From Himantopus leucocephalus (Eukaryota; Chordata; Aves; Charadriiformes; Recurvirostridae): a stretch of 64,000 bases of DNA. The notes beneath the pieces were generated by a model, which made no database searches, was not told the DNA's origin, and saw nothing but the letters and a program-made list of their open reading frames with translations. Of the stretch, positions 13,406 to 25,900 are shown piece by piece (positions within the stretch are counted from its first letter, which is position 1; every line of letters begins with the position of its first letter). The stretch covers positions 21,901,676-21,965,675 of the forward strand of contig RSEF01000006.1 of NCBI GenBank assembly GCA_003993805.1, in the 5' to 3' direction. Both the position numbers and the translations under genes were made by a program.

Positions 13406-13445
13406 AAAAAAAAAAAAAAAACCCAAAAAAAAAAAAAAAAAAGAN
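13406..13445. repeat. A-rich homopolymer stretch with an ambiguous base
   Basis: Sixteen A, then CCC, then eighteen A, then GA and one N at 13445. It is either an old poly(A) tail or slippage product, and the N shows that base calling failed here. Confidence 0.9.
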
Positions 13446-13876
13446 AATAGAGAAAAAAATACCAATCTTTTTACAGGACAAAGTAGCTCCTCACTAGTGA
13501 CTTGCCACGTTCCACCATTTTCACATACCCCAACCCATCCTGTTCTGTCCCATTTCTAGGACAAATTGCAGGTTCCCCACCCCTGCCTACATCGCCACAA
13601 AGTCTTTCATTTCCTGATTACAAAATACATATGAAGCAATTAAAAACTGTATACGCACACTCCTTTCAGGGTACTGATAACCACTTAGTAAGTGCCAATC
13701 AGTTACATCTCCGTGAATGTTGTGATGATGATGGTAATTACACATATCTGCACAATAGCTGTAGAAGTTTGACATGGAAGGTAAGCCTGACCACACAACT
13801 TCTGAACTGCAAGGGATGCAAGAAAAAAGATTCATTTGTAGAGCTTCAGATTTAGCATTGTGGGGAAAAAATAATT

Positions 13877-13912
13877 TTTAACTGATCACTTTGATCCCTT
13901 GGATCAGTTAAA
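13877..13912. repeat. 11-bp inverted repeat (hairpin) in intron 1
   Basis: TTTAACTGATC (13877-13887) and GATCAGTTAAA (13902-13912) are perfect reverse complements separated by 14 nt. No run of T follows that would suggest a Pol III unit. Confidence 0.6.
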
Positions 13913-16900
13913 CCAAGTCACAAAAAAAAGAAACTCAGACATACAATTTTCATTCCATTTTTCAAAGTAATACTCAAAACAAAACACACACACACAAATA
14001 AACCAAGTCTCAAATGAAGAAACTGCGCTTGTGGAAAATCACAATTTTAGAATTCATGTCTTGCTACTAAAGCCAATTTGGTACTGAGCCTAAAGATGCT
14101 CTCAACTAGCTCCCATACACACATCGCAAGAAGTATCCCAGTAGATGTTTGTCCTCTCCCTCCATTTATTATTTGATATAAAAAAGATACTAAATAAAGT
14201 TACAAAATAATATTTATAATTCAAATTTGTATGATGAGCTCAATGAGACTGATGTAAGCACAAAACACTGACCATGTAAATTAAGATTCTGCCTTTAAAA
14301 CAGACCTGTCATTGTGACCATAGCCATGGCATCCCTAACCACGATACTATATCACACACTCCATTTAAGTTGCAATTTCACAGGAAACACTGCAGAAACT
14401 TCCTTTGTCCTACAATATACAAAGATATTTTCTGTTTACATAAACTGCAAACTTTGTAGGGATTTTTCCATGGACTAATTTCATATAGGTTTCTGCATAC
14501 ACCCTAAAAAGCTTTATAAAATAATGTCCAGGTGTTTCCTGTAATTCAACTGGACTAATGGTAATAAGCACATTTCTTAAAGTCTAAGCAGCCTTTCTAT
14601 TCCAGGCGCTACCTAGGGTCCAGTTCTGCCATCCTTATTCATAATTACACCTCACCACTCTATTTAAAAGATCACATTACATGCCAGAAAGACATAGAAC
14701 TCCAGCTATGGCCTAATCAGAGAAAAGATTTTATTAATCTTAGTTTAGCTGTTATGCTTTACTTGCCTGGTTTTCCTGGATGTGCCATTTCTGTGAATTG
14801 TTCTCACTAATAGTATCCTGTTTCTATGAGCAGGAAAGGGCTGAGTACAGTGTGTTAGTTAACATTACTTCCTATAAGCAGGGTCCATATTCTGTAGTAG
14901 CAGCACTACAGCAGTCATTGTTCATGCTGGATAAGCAATGGATCACGCTGATGGCTGTTAATGGACATCCTCTGCAGAGAAACATGAACTGATAATCAGT
15001 AAACCCAGATTTGCAATAGACTTCCTCCTTCCTGTTTTTACACTGCTGACCAAGGAGATGCCTCTTCCTGCTAAGCCTTTGTGCGACTTACTGATGTATG
15101 AAGCAAGAAACTGAAAAACAAGTGCTGCGCTGCTATTTTTTTTCTAATTTTGTGTTGTAATAGTAGATAAAAGACAGCAAAGAAAACACCAGCTTCACTC
15201 ACTTTGGTACTAGTTATTGCCATGTAACAAAATGCCAAGTTTGGCTATCTGTTTCATTTACCTAAACAGATACAGTGGACATAGTTGGGACCTATGTTAT
15301 TTCGTAGAAAATAAAATAAGAAACTGAAGTCCCTGTAGCAATATTCTTATCTTCCCTTAATATTTCCATAGACTGTAACATAAATTGTTCCATTTTAGCA
15401 GCAATGGATTCACCTATAAATGAAATTGTGAGCTCCTAGTTCTTTTTAAAGATTTTATCAGATTTCATTTACGCACATCCCAGAAATAATCAGCCATCTA
15501 TTACAGCCTATTGCTAATCTGCCTTCTTTATCTGGGGCACTTTAGACAATCTTCGAGATAAATATGTACCGATTGTTTCTGCAGAGCCTTCATGAGACAT
15601 ATCAAAATAGAACAGAATATTTAATGTCACAAATGTCTAAATTACTTATTTCAATAGGCTTTGAATACCGACACTACAAAGATGTAAATATATTCTTTTA
15701 GAAATCAAGAAGTTCCAGATTAAATAAAATATCCAATAATTAAAGTTTCAAAAGCAGTTAGATTAAGAATGTCTTCTAGTCAATACTGATCAAAGCAGGT
15801 AATTCTCTGATGTGTCACATTCCTCTGCAAACATACAACCAAAGCATATATTTTCCAATATTTTTCTATTATTATTTTTTGTTAACTCTCTGAGCTCACA
15901 TAGCCTATACATAGAAAATCATGTATTTTTCTCATGCAAATCAACAGCCTGTACTATATATCCTTTGCACATGCACATCTCCCAGGATCACTGAAGAGAA
16001 TCAAAGATGACTTTTAAAAGAGTTTGGGTTTAATTCAAAAGCCCAAATAAAACTAACTCACAGTGTTTTTCTCTGTTGGGGGGCAATTAACAGTGTTGAA
16101 GCAACTGACTTCTACTACTCTTTATTACCTTACTCCAGTCCTCTACCTGCTTGATAAACAGACTAAGCGAGAGAAAAATCTGTTCATGCCTTAGGGAAAG
16201 GTGAACTCCAGCACGCCACAGAAACTCCTCATTTCAAGAGGAGGTAGCGTGCATTGGCTACCTGATTACAGTTTGCTAAGTTTAGGAAACAAAACAGAAC
16301 AAATATACAGTATAAAACAATATTGACTATGTTACTTTTATGTTGAAATTAACTCAGAAGAAAACGTTGCCTTGCTGAAATCATTGGGGTAGAGATCCTT
16401 CAAAGTCACTCTACGCATAAGGAAGTGTGCAAACTATGAAAGTCCCCGCGAGAGCTGCTACCAACAGAAACATCTAAATGCCTGTAATAGAAAGCAGAGT
16501 AGAGTGTATTAAAATTGAAGTATGTGATACCTGAAAGTTTAAACACTGCTTTTTGAAGTTGAAATGTCTCAAAAGTATCCCCCTAGGTACACATACTACA
16601 GTATATGCATTATTAATTTTGTATTACTCTGATTCATGGGAGAATTGCAGGTTACACTCACTGCAGTTTTGCAAGCAAATTACTTTCTCCAAGACAGTGA
16701 AAATCCCGCTTACAGTATAAGAGCTGAACACCTTTCTCATGCTATAACAAAAAAAAATAAAAAGTCCCAGCCCTCTCTACAAGGTCCCTAGGACAGAACT
16801 GTTCAATGACATCTTTTAGGTCCTCTCTGTCTAACCCCAAGTCTTTCCATCAAGGCTGATGCACTCTAAAACCTGCTTCTTTCTTTATAATACCTCTGTC

Positions 16901-19900
16901 AGTGATTAAGTTCCCTACTAGTTTGGTATTACTGGCAAAGGTTGAGGCACAGGAAGGGCTTCAGCCAGGCTCCAGGAGAGATCGTTAATTCCTTCCTGCA
17001 TGGGACACACTCTGTCAGGCATACAAATAATTCCTTAGTAGACACAGACAAGATGAGGAAGAGGTGCATTGTTGAGCATACTTTAAGATGAACATGAAAT
17101 TGAACATGATGTCATTGTTATACCAAGGTCTGTGGTGACAGGGATTAGGCTTGGGCATTTCAGCCATCGCCAGATAATAGCCAGAAAGACTGGCAACAGC
17201 TAGGTTTTAGAACTAGCCATAGCAAGCCCTCCAGTAAGATAAAATCTAATGTGATTACTTGATGCTGATGCAAAGCTAGGTTGATGTTTTTGAATGAGTT
17301 AATACTTAGTAGTTTACTACAACCCACAGAAATAGTTTCCTATTTGCGAACCCATTCCTGGCATTATCTTAGAAGCTTTATTTAAGAAATATCAATCCTC
17401 ATAGGTTTTTATGAGCTCATTTTAGTAGTATAATCCATAAAATGCAACGTGACAAAACTCGCTTAACTGCAGTTGTTGTAATTTCAGCCTTGTATGTGCA
17501 AATACTCTAGCACTTACACGTCAAAAACAAGCTTATATTTAATTGAATTACACTAAGGCTCCTCAGGTAGACTTCTGTATTGTGGAAATTGCAAAGTCTC
17601 AGAGCAATGGTTCAGCAACGCACACAGAAAGCTAGAGTACAGTGTATGCTGTTGGCTTCCCCCAAAAAATCTGCAAGAAAGTAAGTATACATGTGACCGG
17701 CATTTGTGAAGGATGCAAAATTACGCATTTCCTATGCATACGGCAGGTACAAAATCTGGGTCAACAGACACTAAACAAAATCAGCTTGAGGAATAAATCG
17801 ATGAAGAAACAATATGAAAAACAACTGGCTTTCCTGAATTTAACTGATGTAACAGTGAATAAGTCGTTCATATGATGAGAAGGCTAAGTTTAGATGAGAC
17901 ACGATGATACAAACTGCATGAACCACCTATCAAGTACACTATTCTGGATCTCTTGGCAGATGATCCCTCTATTTTGAAAGCTTTAATATATTTTGAAACA
18001 TGTTTCCTAAACACAGGAACGATTTCCAGCTCTTTGGTAATGCTTGTGAAATTGGAGAGAGCTATTTCAGAAGTATTCTTCACATAGGTTCCTAGTTAGG
18101 TTAAAGCTTCACTTGGCAGTTGCCCATTTGGAAAACACTGCAAGAACTGAGTCAGAAGCTGATGCATGAACACTTAAAAAGATCAAGATAACCTGATTTG
18201 CAGACACGTATTTCATGACAAACTTAATCAGCATTGAAGCTAAAGATTTTTTGCAGAACAGAAAAATGCAGCGCATATATGATTACCCACAAACAGTTCC
18301 AGGCTGTATAAAAAGTAGAGAAGTACTATGTTGAAACTTGCAGCAATGGAAGCAAATCCTCACCTTCTTCTAAAATATTTTTTGCCACCAATGGCAAATC
18401 AGCCTGAAATATCAGGCTAGCACACCGAAAAATCAGAACTGCAGTTCTGCTGATGAATATATAAATGCCAGATTAATCGGTCTACAGCACATACTCTTTT
18501 TTTGTGCTGTTTTGACTCTATGTAATGGACTAGCAATAAAAAAATATTGCTCCTTCATAGCAATATACATGGAGATAGACCTGCTCACATGAGACAGTTG
18601 CTTTATCTCTTCAACTTAAACGCTCAGAATATCATCAAATCCTGCACCAAACAACAAAACCTGCAACTGACTCTACAAGCCAGCCACTGGTTTTTCAGGA
18701 TACACTGTTCCCAGCGAGCAGGCCATTCTCCTTACTCTATAGCAACCCAGTTGCAAAATAGGAGTTAGGTATTATAATAAAGATAAACTGATAAATAAAT
18801 ATACACCAAAGTACACTCTGTGACCTGATCCAAAAGAAACCACAGCTAACACAGAAGGAATTTCTAGGTCCTTTGGGCTACTTTGTAACTTCAGTTTGAA
18901 AGGGAACCAGGAATGAAACACATTAACTTGAAAACTGAGCAGGGCTTGAAGACCGACCATTAATGAAGATACAGACTGCTGATTTTCAAACCATAAAAAT
19001 AGCTTACAATATTGTAAAACATTATCATACTATTTGAAATTGAAATACATGATCAAACTATTTCAGTTCTGATTCAAAGCACTGGTTGCTCACCTCAGAG
19101 TCCTCTATATTTAAAACAAGACTAAGCTATAGACAAAAATGCGAATTGCTGGCTCATAATCCAAAACCAAATAATGAAAACACAGACAAATGCCTTCAGA
19201 CAATCATACCTGTCAAGGAAGACCACAGGACAAAAATGAAGGCAACCACATTTTGTCATTGGATAACCACATCACAAATCCCAACAGCCCATAGGCAAGT
19301 GCTCAGAAAAATATCTCCCAGCCTGTGACTGTGTTAATGCTGTACTATCGTCCCACATCTAGAGAAGTCATTCACACTGCCTATGCTTCTGCTTACCAAC
19401 TATTCTGCTTAAAGATACAGAATCACACCTGCTGGTAATAATAGTGTATACCTTCAGTAAAACAAGTTACATTGAGGCTTCAGAGCATCCTGTCACACTC
19501 CAAAGGGTATTCTAGGCACTTTGCTCACTTGGCTTTGGACAGGCCCCCTCAATGGACACAAGAATACCTCCAAAATACAAATTACGTCCCCCAGTCTGGG
19601 CAAAGCACCTGCAGTTGCAAAACACACCACAACTCAGTAAAAGCAGCAGAATTAGACTCTCACTCCGTATTTCCAGTCTTGCTTGGACAGCTACTGCTAC
19701 CTCCGCTTCCTCAACTTACTCCTGTAATGATGCCTTACTGAAGTGTGCCTTCCACCTTCAGCTTGACTGCAACACAGGGACAGAAGTTCAGGATGAACAG
19801 TTATCAGTCACTTCTAACACTTCACCCGTACTCATTTGTGAGGCTCAAAACAAATCTACATCCTACCTCCAAACTCTGATCAACGTAAATGAGAAAAAAG

Positions 19901-21345
19901 CAGCACCATGCAGAAGTGATTTTGCTTTGTAGCTGGGTGGCCCAGCGCTGCTTTTACCAGTCCAATGCAGTCCTAGGTCAGTGGAAGGTCACTGCAGCAT
20001 ATTGCAGCATCAGACAGAAACACATCAACCCAGTGGTGCTTGTCGGTGTGACTCCTGTAGCCAGAGACAACATGCCACTGAGATGTCTTCATAGGAGACC
20101 CTCTAATAACTCTGCAAAGAAGTTTCACGGCCAGCACCTAGAAGATGCTCTGACATCTACCAGACAACAGCTTGGTGATGACAGATTTCAGGAGCAGAGG
20201 AATAGAGAAGTTGCTTAAAAACACTTTTACACTAACTTTTGAGGAGCACTTTCTAGGCTGCGACTGTGAGTCAAGGCCACAGAGTACATCCCACTTATAG
20301 ATACACCAATAGACACAGCACCTCCTTATCAACTTCACCTTAGCTACAAAATTGCCATCATCAATTCCCCCATAATTTTTAAATTTTATTTTACTTTTGT
20401 ATTAGTTGTTCAGTCAACTGATTGTGGGCGTGGGGCTTTGACAGGTTGTGCATGGGGATCACAGAACAATGCAGAGTCGGTGATGCAAAGCTCATGAGAT
20501 GAAGTGTTCAGAAAAAGTCTACCATATGCTTATGCAATACCTTGCCAAGCGAGAGTTTAAGAGTTAACTCATTTATTTTTAAAAAAGGGATTTGAAATAT
20601 TCCACAAGCTCAAAGAGACTCGTAAGTATAGTATAGCAGGACACTGGCATAACGTTTTCTACTCTGTTGAGCTCCACTTTGACCTATTTCAACCAACATA
20701 AAACTAACTAACCAGCAGATAAGGTCAATTATTTTCTTATGAGTATAATTTATCTTACTAATTACCCTGGCATGTCCAACAGAGTATTCAAGAAGTATGA
20801 AGACACTCTTAAAAATTTACTCTCGAGATTTTGCTAATATGTATTTATATGGAGTTCAGTGAGGGCCTGAAAGTCTTTTGTTACTAACTTTCTAATATAT
20901 TTATCTTTTTTGTGGAGAGGGATATGGGAATTGCCATTCTTTCTTTTTGTCTTTTTCCTTTTCCTTTATAAAGATTAGAAACCTGATGACAATTCTCGCT
21001 GGTTTTGCAAAGACCAACAGTATGTATATGACATTAATTATAAGATATTAACACGTTATATAAGCAGGTGAGAGTGACGAGCCTTTAACAGGTGTTGTCA
21101 TTAATCTCATTTAGTCAGCCATTAAAGGTAGAAAGATGTTGATAAAGGTTTGTCTGCTGAAAAAAAAAATTAATCCTGGCCTGCTATATACACAGTCTGC
21201 CCATTTAATGAAAGCCATGTTATACAGTTGATCTAAGCCTCATTTATAAGGATTCAGTGTGTGTCACTAAATTTAGAGATGCAAGTTAAATGCCAGCAAT
21301 TTTAAATCAATAAATTCACCCACTTAAAATTTTAAAAGAAAATTA

Positions 21346-21561
21346 ATTTTACCAAATACAATACAAATTGATTTTACCAAATACAATATCTTCATTTTAT
21401 ATTTCTGGAGATGCAGAGCGACCTTTAGGTCGCTCCTAAATAGTAATTAATTAAAATTAAATTAATTAAAATTAATTTAATCAAATACAATCTCTTAATT
21501 TTCTATTTCTTGAGATGCAGAGCAATCTTTAGGAGCTAACTTAGTGTCCTAAACAGTAAAT
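21346..21561. repeat. Nested tandem duplication (25 bp and 104 bp) around a TAATTA-rich core
   Basis: ATTTTACCAAATACAAT occurs at 21346-21362 and again at 21371-21387 (period 25). A longer unit starting ACCAAATACAATATC at 21376 and running to about 21446 (with GAGATGCAGAGCGACCTTTA) recurs diverged from 21480 to about 21560 (ATCAAATACAATCTC, GAGATGCAGAGCAATCTTTA), period 104. Between the copies, 21441-21481 is almost only TAATTAATT and AAATTAATT words, which are homeodomain-type sites. It lies in EXOC6 intron 1. Confidence 0.8.
21417..21434. repeat. 8-bp palindrome with 2-nt spacer
   Basis: AGCGACCT-TT-AGGTCGCT is a perfect inverted repeat inside the first 104-bp copy. In the second copy the matching site is broken to AGCAATCTTTAGGAGCT, so only one copy keeps the symmetry. 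A two-half-site AGGTCG-like element is possible but unproven. Confidence 0.6.
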
Positions 21562-24500
21562 AAATCCAGTTGTTCTAGCTGTACCTTGATTCCTCCTATA
21601 AAGGACCTGCGTTTCACATCCCTATACATGGGTGGATCTCAGCACTAGAAAATCACCTGCAGGATCAGTCTGTATGTTGTTCCTTATTGGTAAATAACAC
21701 ACAAAAACATTATAAATCAGTTTATATTATTTTTTACATCATAAGTACAAGTGCTGCCGCTCTTCTAGCGGAGTAGGAAACAGCACCCTGGCAGAGACAG
21801 CTACACCAAACTAGCAAACAAAACACTGAACAAGAACAGAAGCGTGTTTCCATGGAATCTACATACAGCCCACAAAAAAATTATACTTCCTTTGTGAAGC
21901 ATGGATGCATTAGGAAGATATTAAGATCTCGATGTGAACAATTAAGGATGAGTTAGATCTTGCATATCCTACAAACTTCAGCATTTAGTATTACCTCATG
22001 CTACTTATCTGAACCACTCACCTCAAGCCCTTTGTTTTGTTCTGCTATTCAAGTAGGTATGTTGGTATTTTATTTCATGTCATGATGCCATAAATGTTCT
22101 CCCAGCATTACAGACCATAGATTACAAATATACATTAATTTAATTATGTGAAATGGAGTAAGTTCAGTCATTACATGAGGCAACTGGCATCAATGGCTTC
22201 CACGACTGGAAATCGATGGATCACTTTATGTTGTAGCCTTGCGCAACTGCACATAGAATTACTCAACTAATTTCTTTTATTTCTACTGTTTAGCAAGTAA
22301 AACTATCTTGTTACTACTTACTATCAAGTAAAAAGATCTTGTGCAAAAAAACAATGCTCCATTTTTCATTCACATTTTTGTTCATTGAAATAGATCTTGA
22401 AATTACATGTGGAATTTTAGGCTTTCAGTTTCACACAGCAATTCACAAATTTTAACAGGCAAGCTGAACAGATAGCTACAGTTTTGATTTTAAACACTGC
22501 TGTTCTTATAAAGTAGCAGCATATCTCTGTGACCTTGGCTGGACTTTATTCAAAACAGTCAGCCAGGTGTAAGCATTCTTTAGACTCTTTTTTTTGATTT
22601 GAAAACGAATGCTAGAGGTTAAATCAGACCAATGTGCAATTCTTTTCTAAAAATTCTGAAAGTCAGCAATGCAAAACTCCCCGCCTGAAAAGTGAGTAAG
22701 ATAACAAGACAGATGAGATAGAAAAAGAAAGGACAGGAACACGCAAAGAAATTAAGAAACTAAATGTTCATATTTATAAAAGCTTTCACACATTTTAAAC
22801 GTTCAATATGGGTAAGAGGCTCATATTGTCCCCTTCTGCTTTGACATCCCTCCCTCATCCACACTCATGGCTCCCAAACACGCCGCCTTCCACTGTGCAG
22901 CCCAATTCTCTGTATGTCCTTTGCATAGGTTCCTCTGATATAAGCTCTATACTGGAGATGGTAGGGAAACAGGAACAAAATATTAAATATAATTGCAAAG
23001 TTTTTTATTTTGGTGTGGTTTTTTGCAGACATCAGCTCCAACCTGCCTAGGCTTGTTAGCTGAAACATGGTTCAACTGCCTCCAGGGACAACTCAAGTCT
23101 GAAAGCATCTCAGCTACTTTCTCTCAACTTGAACTCACAAACTCTCACAGGTGAAGCTCCTTGTGATGCTCAGCTTCAACACCTCCATACTATATTCCCA
23201 ACACTGGCTGTGTTTAAGGAACAATAAGGGGAGATCAGACCAGAGTTTGCTCCGAGCTGGCCTCAAAGACCAGGCAAGCAGCCCCTGGGTGACATGTGGG
23301 CCACCCCACCACATTCCCCATCTGGTTTCTTTGAAGACTGATTAGCCCCAGCCTCGCACAGATGCCCAGGCTGCCACCTCCCACACAGCCCTCAGCACTG
23401 GAGGACCCACAGCAGACATAGACAGCCAACTACAAAATCATTCGCTGCAAAGTGCAAAACGATCCATTGCACGTGCAACGTACATCTCTCTTCCATCAGT
23501 TCTCAGCATCATGTTCCCCATCCATGTACCCCGTGTTTGCCCTTTCCCGGCCCTGCCCACGCTCCCCCTGCTCCAGGGGAAGGCAGCAGTGCCCTGCAGC
23601 ATGCTGCCACACAAACCGCCTTTTCCAGTTCCCTGCACACAGGCTCTCCGTATCTTCCCAAAGAGATAATGTGCAAATTCACAGCGCTCTCTCCCTGGTT
23701 TGGCTAGTGTCCGTGCTTTTTCACTTCTTTCAGACATCTCTAATCCCTAGGCATCCGCAGAGCTCTAAGATGAAGATCCCCTTCCCCCCTGAGCCTTCTC
23801 CATACCCTTCTCCATACTCCACTCCCTCCAGGTCCTGCCCTTCTCTCCACCAGCTCAAACTGAAGGGCACTGACATGCTTTTCTCTAACAGGGAAGATTA
23901 AGCAAAACCTTTTCTTCAACATGCAGTCTACGCCATTTGGCAGTACATGGAATTGGAAGTGTGTGTGTGGGGGGAAGCCACTGAAGTCAAGGCATTTCAG
24001 AAATGCTCTGAACTCTGTCACGTTTCCAGAAGGAACCTGACTGGGGCAGGAGGTTTCAGACTGCATGAAGAAAGGCTGCATGTACAGCAGCCCCGCAGTC
24101 ACTGATGCAAACCCACCCACAATACGGTTTTGGTCCCGTTCTCAGCACAGGCGCGGGGGTACCGGCACACCCCGGGGAGATGCCCGATGTCCAAGGCGGG
24201 GGCAGGAGCCCCTCCCTGCCCGGGCGACGGAGGGGCCGGCAGCCGGTCACGGCGGGCACCCCCGGCCCGGCCGCCCCCGGCGGGCCCAGCCCCGGCGGAA
24301 GCCGGGCAGCGCCCCGCTTCCCCGGCAGACAATGACAGAGGGAGGCCAGCCCGGGGGCGGGGGCGCGGCCGCGGCCTCCCCTCGACCCCCCTTCCCTGTC
24401 AGCGCCGCCGGCCCGGGGGTGACAGCCACCCGCGGCCGGGCCGGCCCCGCTCCCTGTGCGCACCGCACCGACCCCTTCTCCCTCCGCCACCCCGCGGGCG

Positions 24501-24667
24501 GCCGGGGCGCGGCGCCCCCGCAGGGCCCGGGGCGGGAGGCGGCGGTCAGGCCTCCGCGGGGCGCCCCTGGGGGCTGCGCGTGCCCCCCGGGCCCGGAGCG
24601 GCCGCTCCCGCCGGCGGCGCTGCGGGCGGCCCCGCGGTGTCCCTGGGGAGGAGCTGTCAGAAAGCGC

Positions 24668-24705
24668 GGCCGGGCCGAGCCGAGCCGGGCCGGGCCGCGC
24701 CGCGG
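24668..24705. repeat. GCCGA/GCCGG pentamer array in the CpG island
   Basis: A short imperfect array of five-base units (GGCCG, AGCCG) lies just inside intron 1, about 80-115 bp past the exon 1 donor. It is GC-only apart from two A positions and is prone to length change. Confidence 0.6.
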
Positions 24706-24785
24706 CTCCCCGGGCGGGCGGGCAGGCCGGGCGGGGCGAGGGACCCTCGCCCGCCGTCGGCGCCGCGGCCCCCGCCGCCCCTCAC

Positions 24786-24868
24786 CTCAGGGTGGGTCCC
24801 ACGCAGGCCGTGTCGGTGCTCTCGATCTCCTGCAGGATCCGATCATGCTCGGGGAGACTCTCCGCCAT
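24786..24868 (-). CDS. EXOC6: EXOC6 first coding exon (CpG-island promoter isoform)
   Basis: The exon is 83 nt long and encodes MAESLPEHDRILQEIE followed by STDTACVGPTL, plus AG that joins the first base of exon 2 to make arginine. This matches the start of vertebrate EXOC6 (human MAENSESLGTVPEHERILQEIE, from memory) with about six residues fewer near the N-terminus. The donor is CCCTGAG|GTGAGG. The ATG has a good Kozak context (AAGATGG) and overlaps a YY1-type motif. I saw no ATG just upstream in the same frame. The exon lies in the centre of a dense CpG island, so this should be the main, broadly expressed start. Confidence 0.93.
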
Positions 24869-24871
24869 CTT
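24861..24871 (-). promoter_or_regulatory. YY1-type motif overlapping the EXOC6 start codon
   Basis: On the minus strand the sequence AAGATGGCGGA spans the ATG and matches the AANATGGCGGC-like YY1 element that often sits just downstream of TATA-less transcription starts, sometimes over the initiator codon. If it is used, transcription would start close upstream and the 5' UTR would be short. Confidence 0.5.
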
Positions 24872-24999
24872 GGATGGGAGGGACCCGCCGGCCGCGCCGC
24901 TGCGGGAGGCACCGGGGAGGGACCGAGGGCGGAGGCGGCCGGGGAGCCGTCGGGGAGGGCTTCCCAGCGCGAAGGGAGGCCGGCGGCCCGGGCGGGGAA

Positions 25000-25029
25000 G
25001 GGGCGGGCGAGGACGGGGCGGGCGAGGAC
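25000..25029. promoter_or_regulatory. Tandem GC boxes upstream of EXOC6 exon 1
   Basis: A 15-bp unit (GGGGCGGGCGAGGAC) is repeated exactly twice, at 25000-25014 and 25015-25029. Each copy contains a GGGGCGGGC Sp1/KLF-type GC box. The pair lies about 130-160 bp upstream of the EXOC6 ATG in transcription direction, a usual place for core-promoter GC boxes. Binding is inferred. Confidence 0.55.
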
Positions 25030-25860
25030 GAGCAGGTCGCAGCGGGCCGCGCCCGCCCGTGCCCCGCGGCTCTCGTCAGGGGAAGGGCTGCGCCGGGGGC
25101 GGCCCGGGAGCCCGGCAAAGCCCCTCCGTCCCCTGGGCATCTCCGGGAGCTGTTGCCCCGTAGAGACCGAGCGCAGCTGCCCCTGCCCGGCGCCACTCGC
25201 TCTGCCCCCCTCAGCGCCCTGTGACAGAACAGGGACGCCCAAAACACGACCCTCTTCCCGGCTACGCGACGGGCGGACCAGCTGCCCTTCCTGCGCCCCG
25301 CTGCAGAGGAGCCTTGAAGGATTATAGGGTCAAACCCGGCCTTTTCCTCCAGCTAGTTCTGGTTTGTTTCTTGGGGTGGGTTTTTTTGTTTGTTTGTTTT
25401 TCGTTTTGCTTTTAACGCTCCCGCGGAGGTACGCGCGGGCCCTGCCAGCCCCAGCAGGGAGGCGGCGGCGGAGCCTGCAGCCACGGGCCCCGGCCCCCGG
25501 CGCGGCAGCTCGGCGGGGAAATCTGCCTGTCACCGACTCGTTTCCTACCTTTCTTTAGGTGACAGAAATTTGGGGGGTCGGGGTAAAAAGAAAACAACCG
25601 AAAAGTGCGCCTTTTTGTGCACTGGCTTGCTGCGTTTCACTAGAAACTGACATGTTTTTTCCTGGTGCCCTCGAGCACGTGTTGCAGCAAGGCTTCGTTT
25701 TTCAATGAAGGAGGAATAGCCCATTTTCTATTTAAATTACACACTTTGTGGTTTGTGGCCAAAGATGAGCTAGTCCTTGGGTTTTGCATGCTCAGGAGAC
25801 AGGATACACCTGCCTTCTGCGCACGAGCGGGAATCCCGCGTAAAGAAATAGGCCTGAAAG

Positions 25861-25900
25861 TGTAAAACTTCAGGGTGAACTGTAAAACTCCAGGGTGATG
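25861..25900. repeat. 20-bp tandem duplication
   Basis: TGTAAAACTTCAGGGTGAAC is followed directly by TGTAAAACTCCAGGGTGATG; 17 of 20 positions agree. It lies between the two alternative EXOC6 first exons, just outside the CpG island. Confidence 0.8.

Larger units (their letters stand above)
6257..24785. other. EXOC6 intron 1 (18.5 kb)
   Basis: This long intron contains a solo LTR (10564-11162), two possible MIR fragments, A-rich and G-run simple repeats, a hairpin (13877-13912) and the nested duplication at 21346-21561. I see no supported coding exon; frames at 13502-13855 and 19552-20218 lack recognisable motifs. The AT-rich stretch 21040-21300 looks like regulatory DNA, but that is a guess. 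From about 24120 the intron enters the CpG island. Confidence 0.75.
24120..25560. promoter_or_regulatory. EXOC6: CpG island at the main EXOC6 promoter
   Basis: The composition changes abruptly from AT-rich to very GC-rich with abundant CG dinucleotides, peaking around 24200-25100, then returns to AT-rich DNA after about 25560. Coding exon 1 lies in the middle. No canonical TATA box stands near the start, as expected of a housekeeping CpG-island promoter with dispersed initiation. The exact transcription start cannot be read from sequence. Long open frames on both strands here come from GC content and are not genes. Confidence 0.88.

Noticed and set aside
19552..20218. Consecutive plus-strand frames in intron 1
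   Set aside because: They are in different frames without good splice sites between them and lack any domain pattern.
24065..25327. A 420-codon plus-strand open frame and several overlapping long frames
   Set aside because: They lie in the CpG island, where stop codons are rare by composition. The products are Pro/Gly/Arg/Ala-rich with no domain, and they overlap EXOC6 exon 1 on the other strand.
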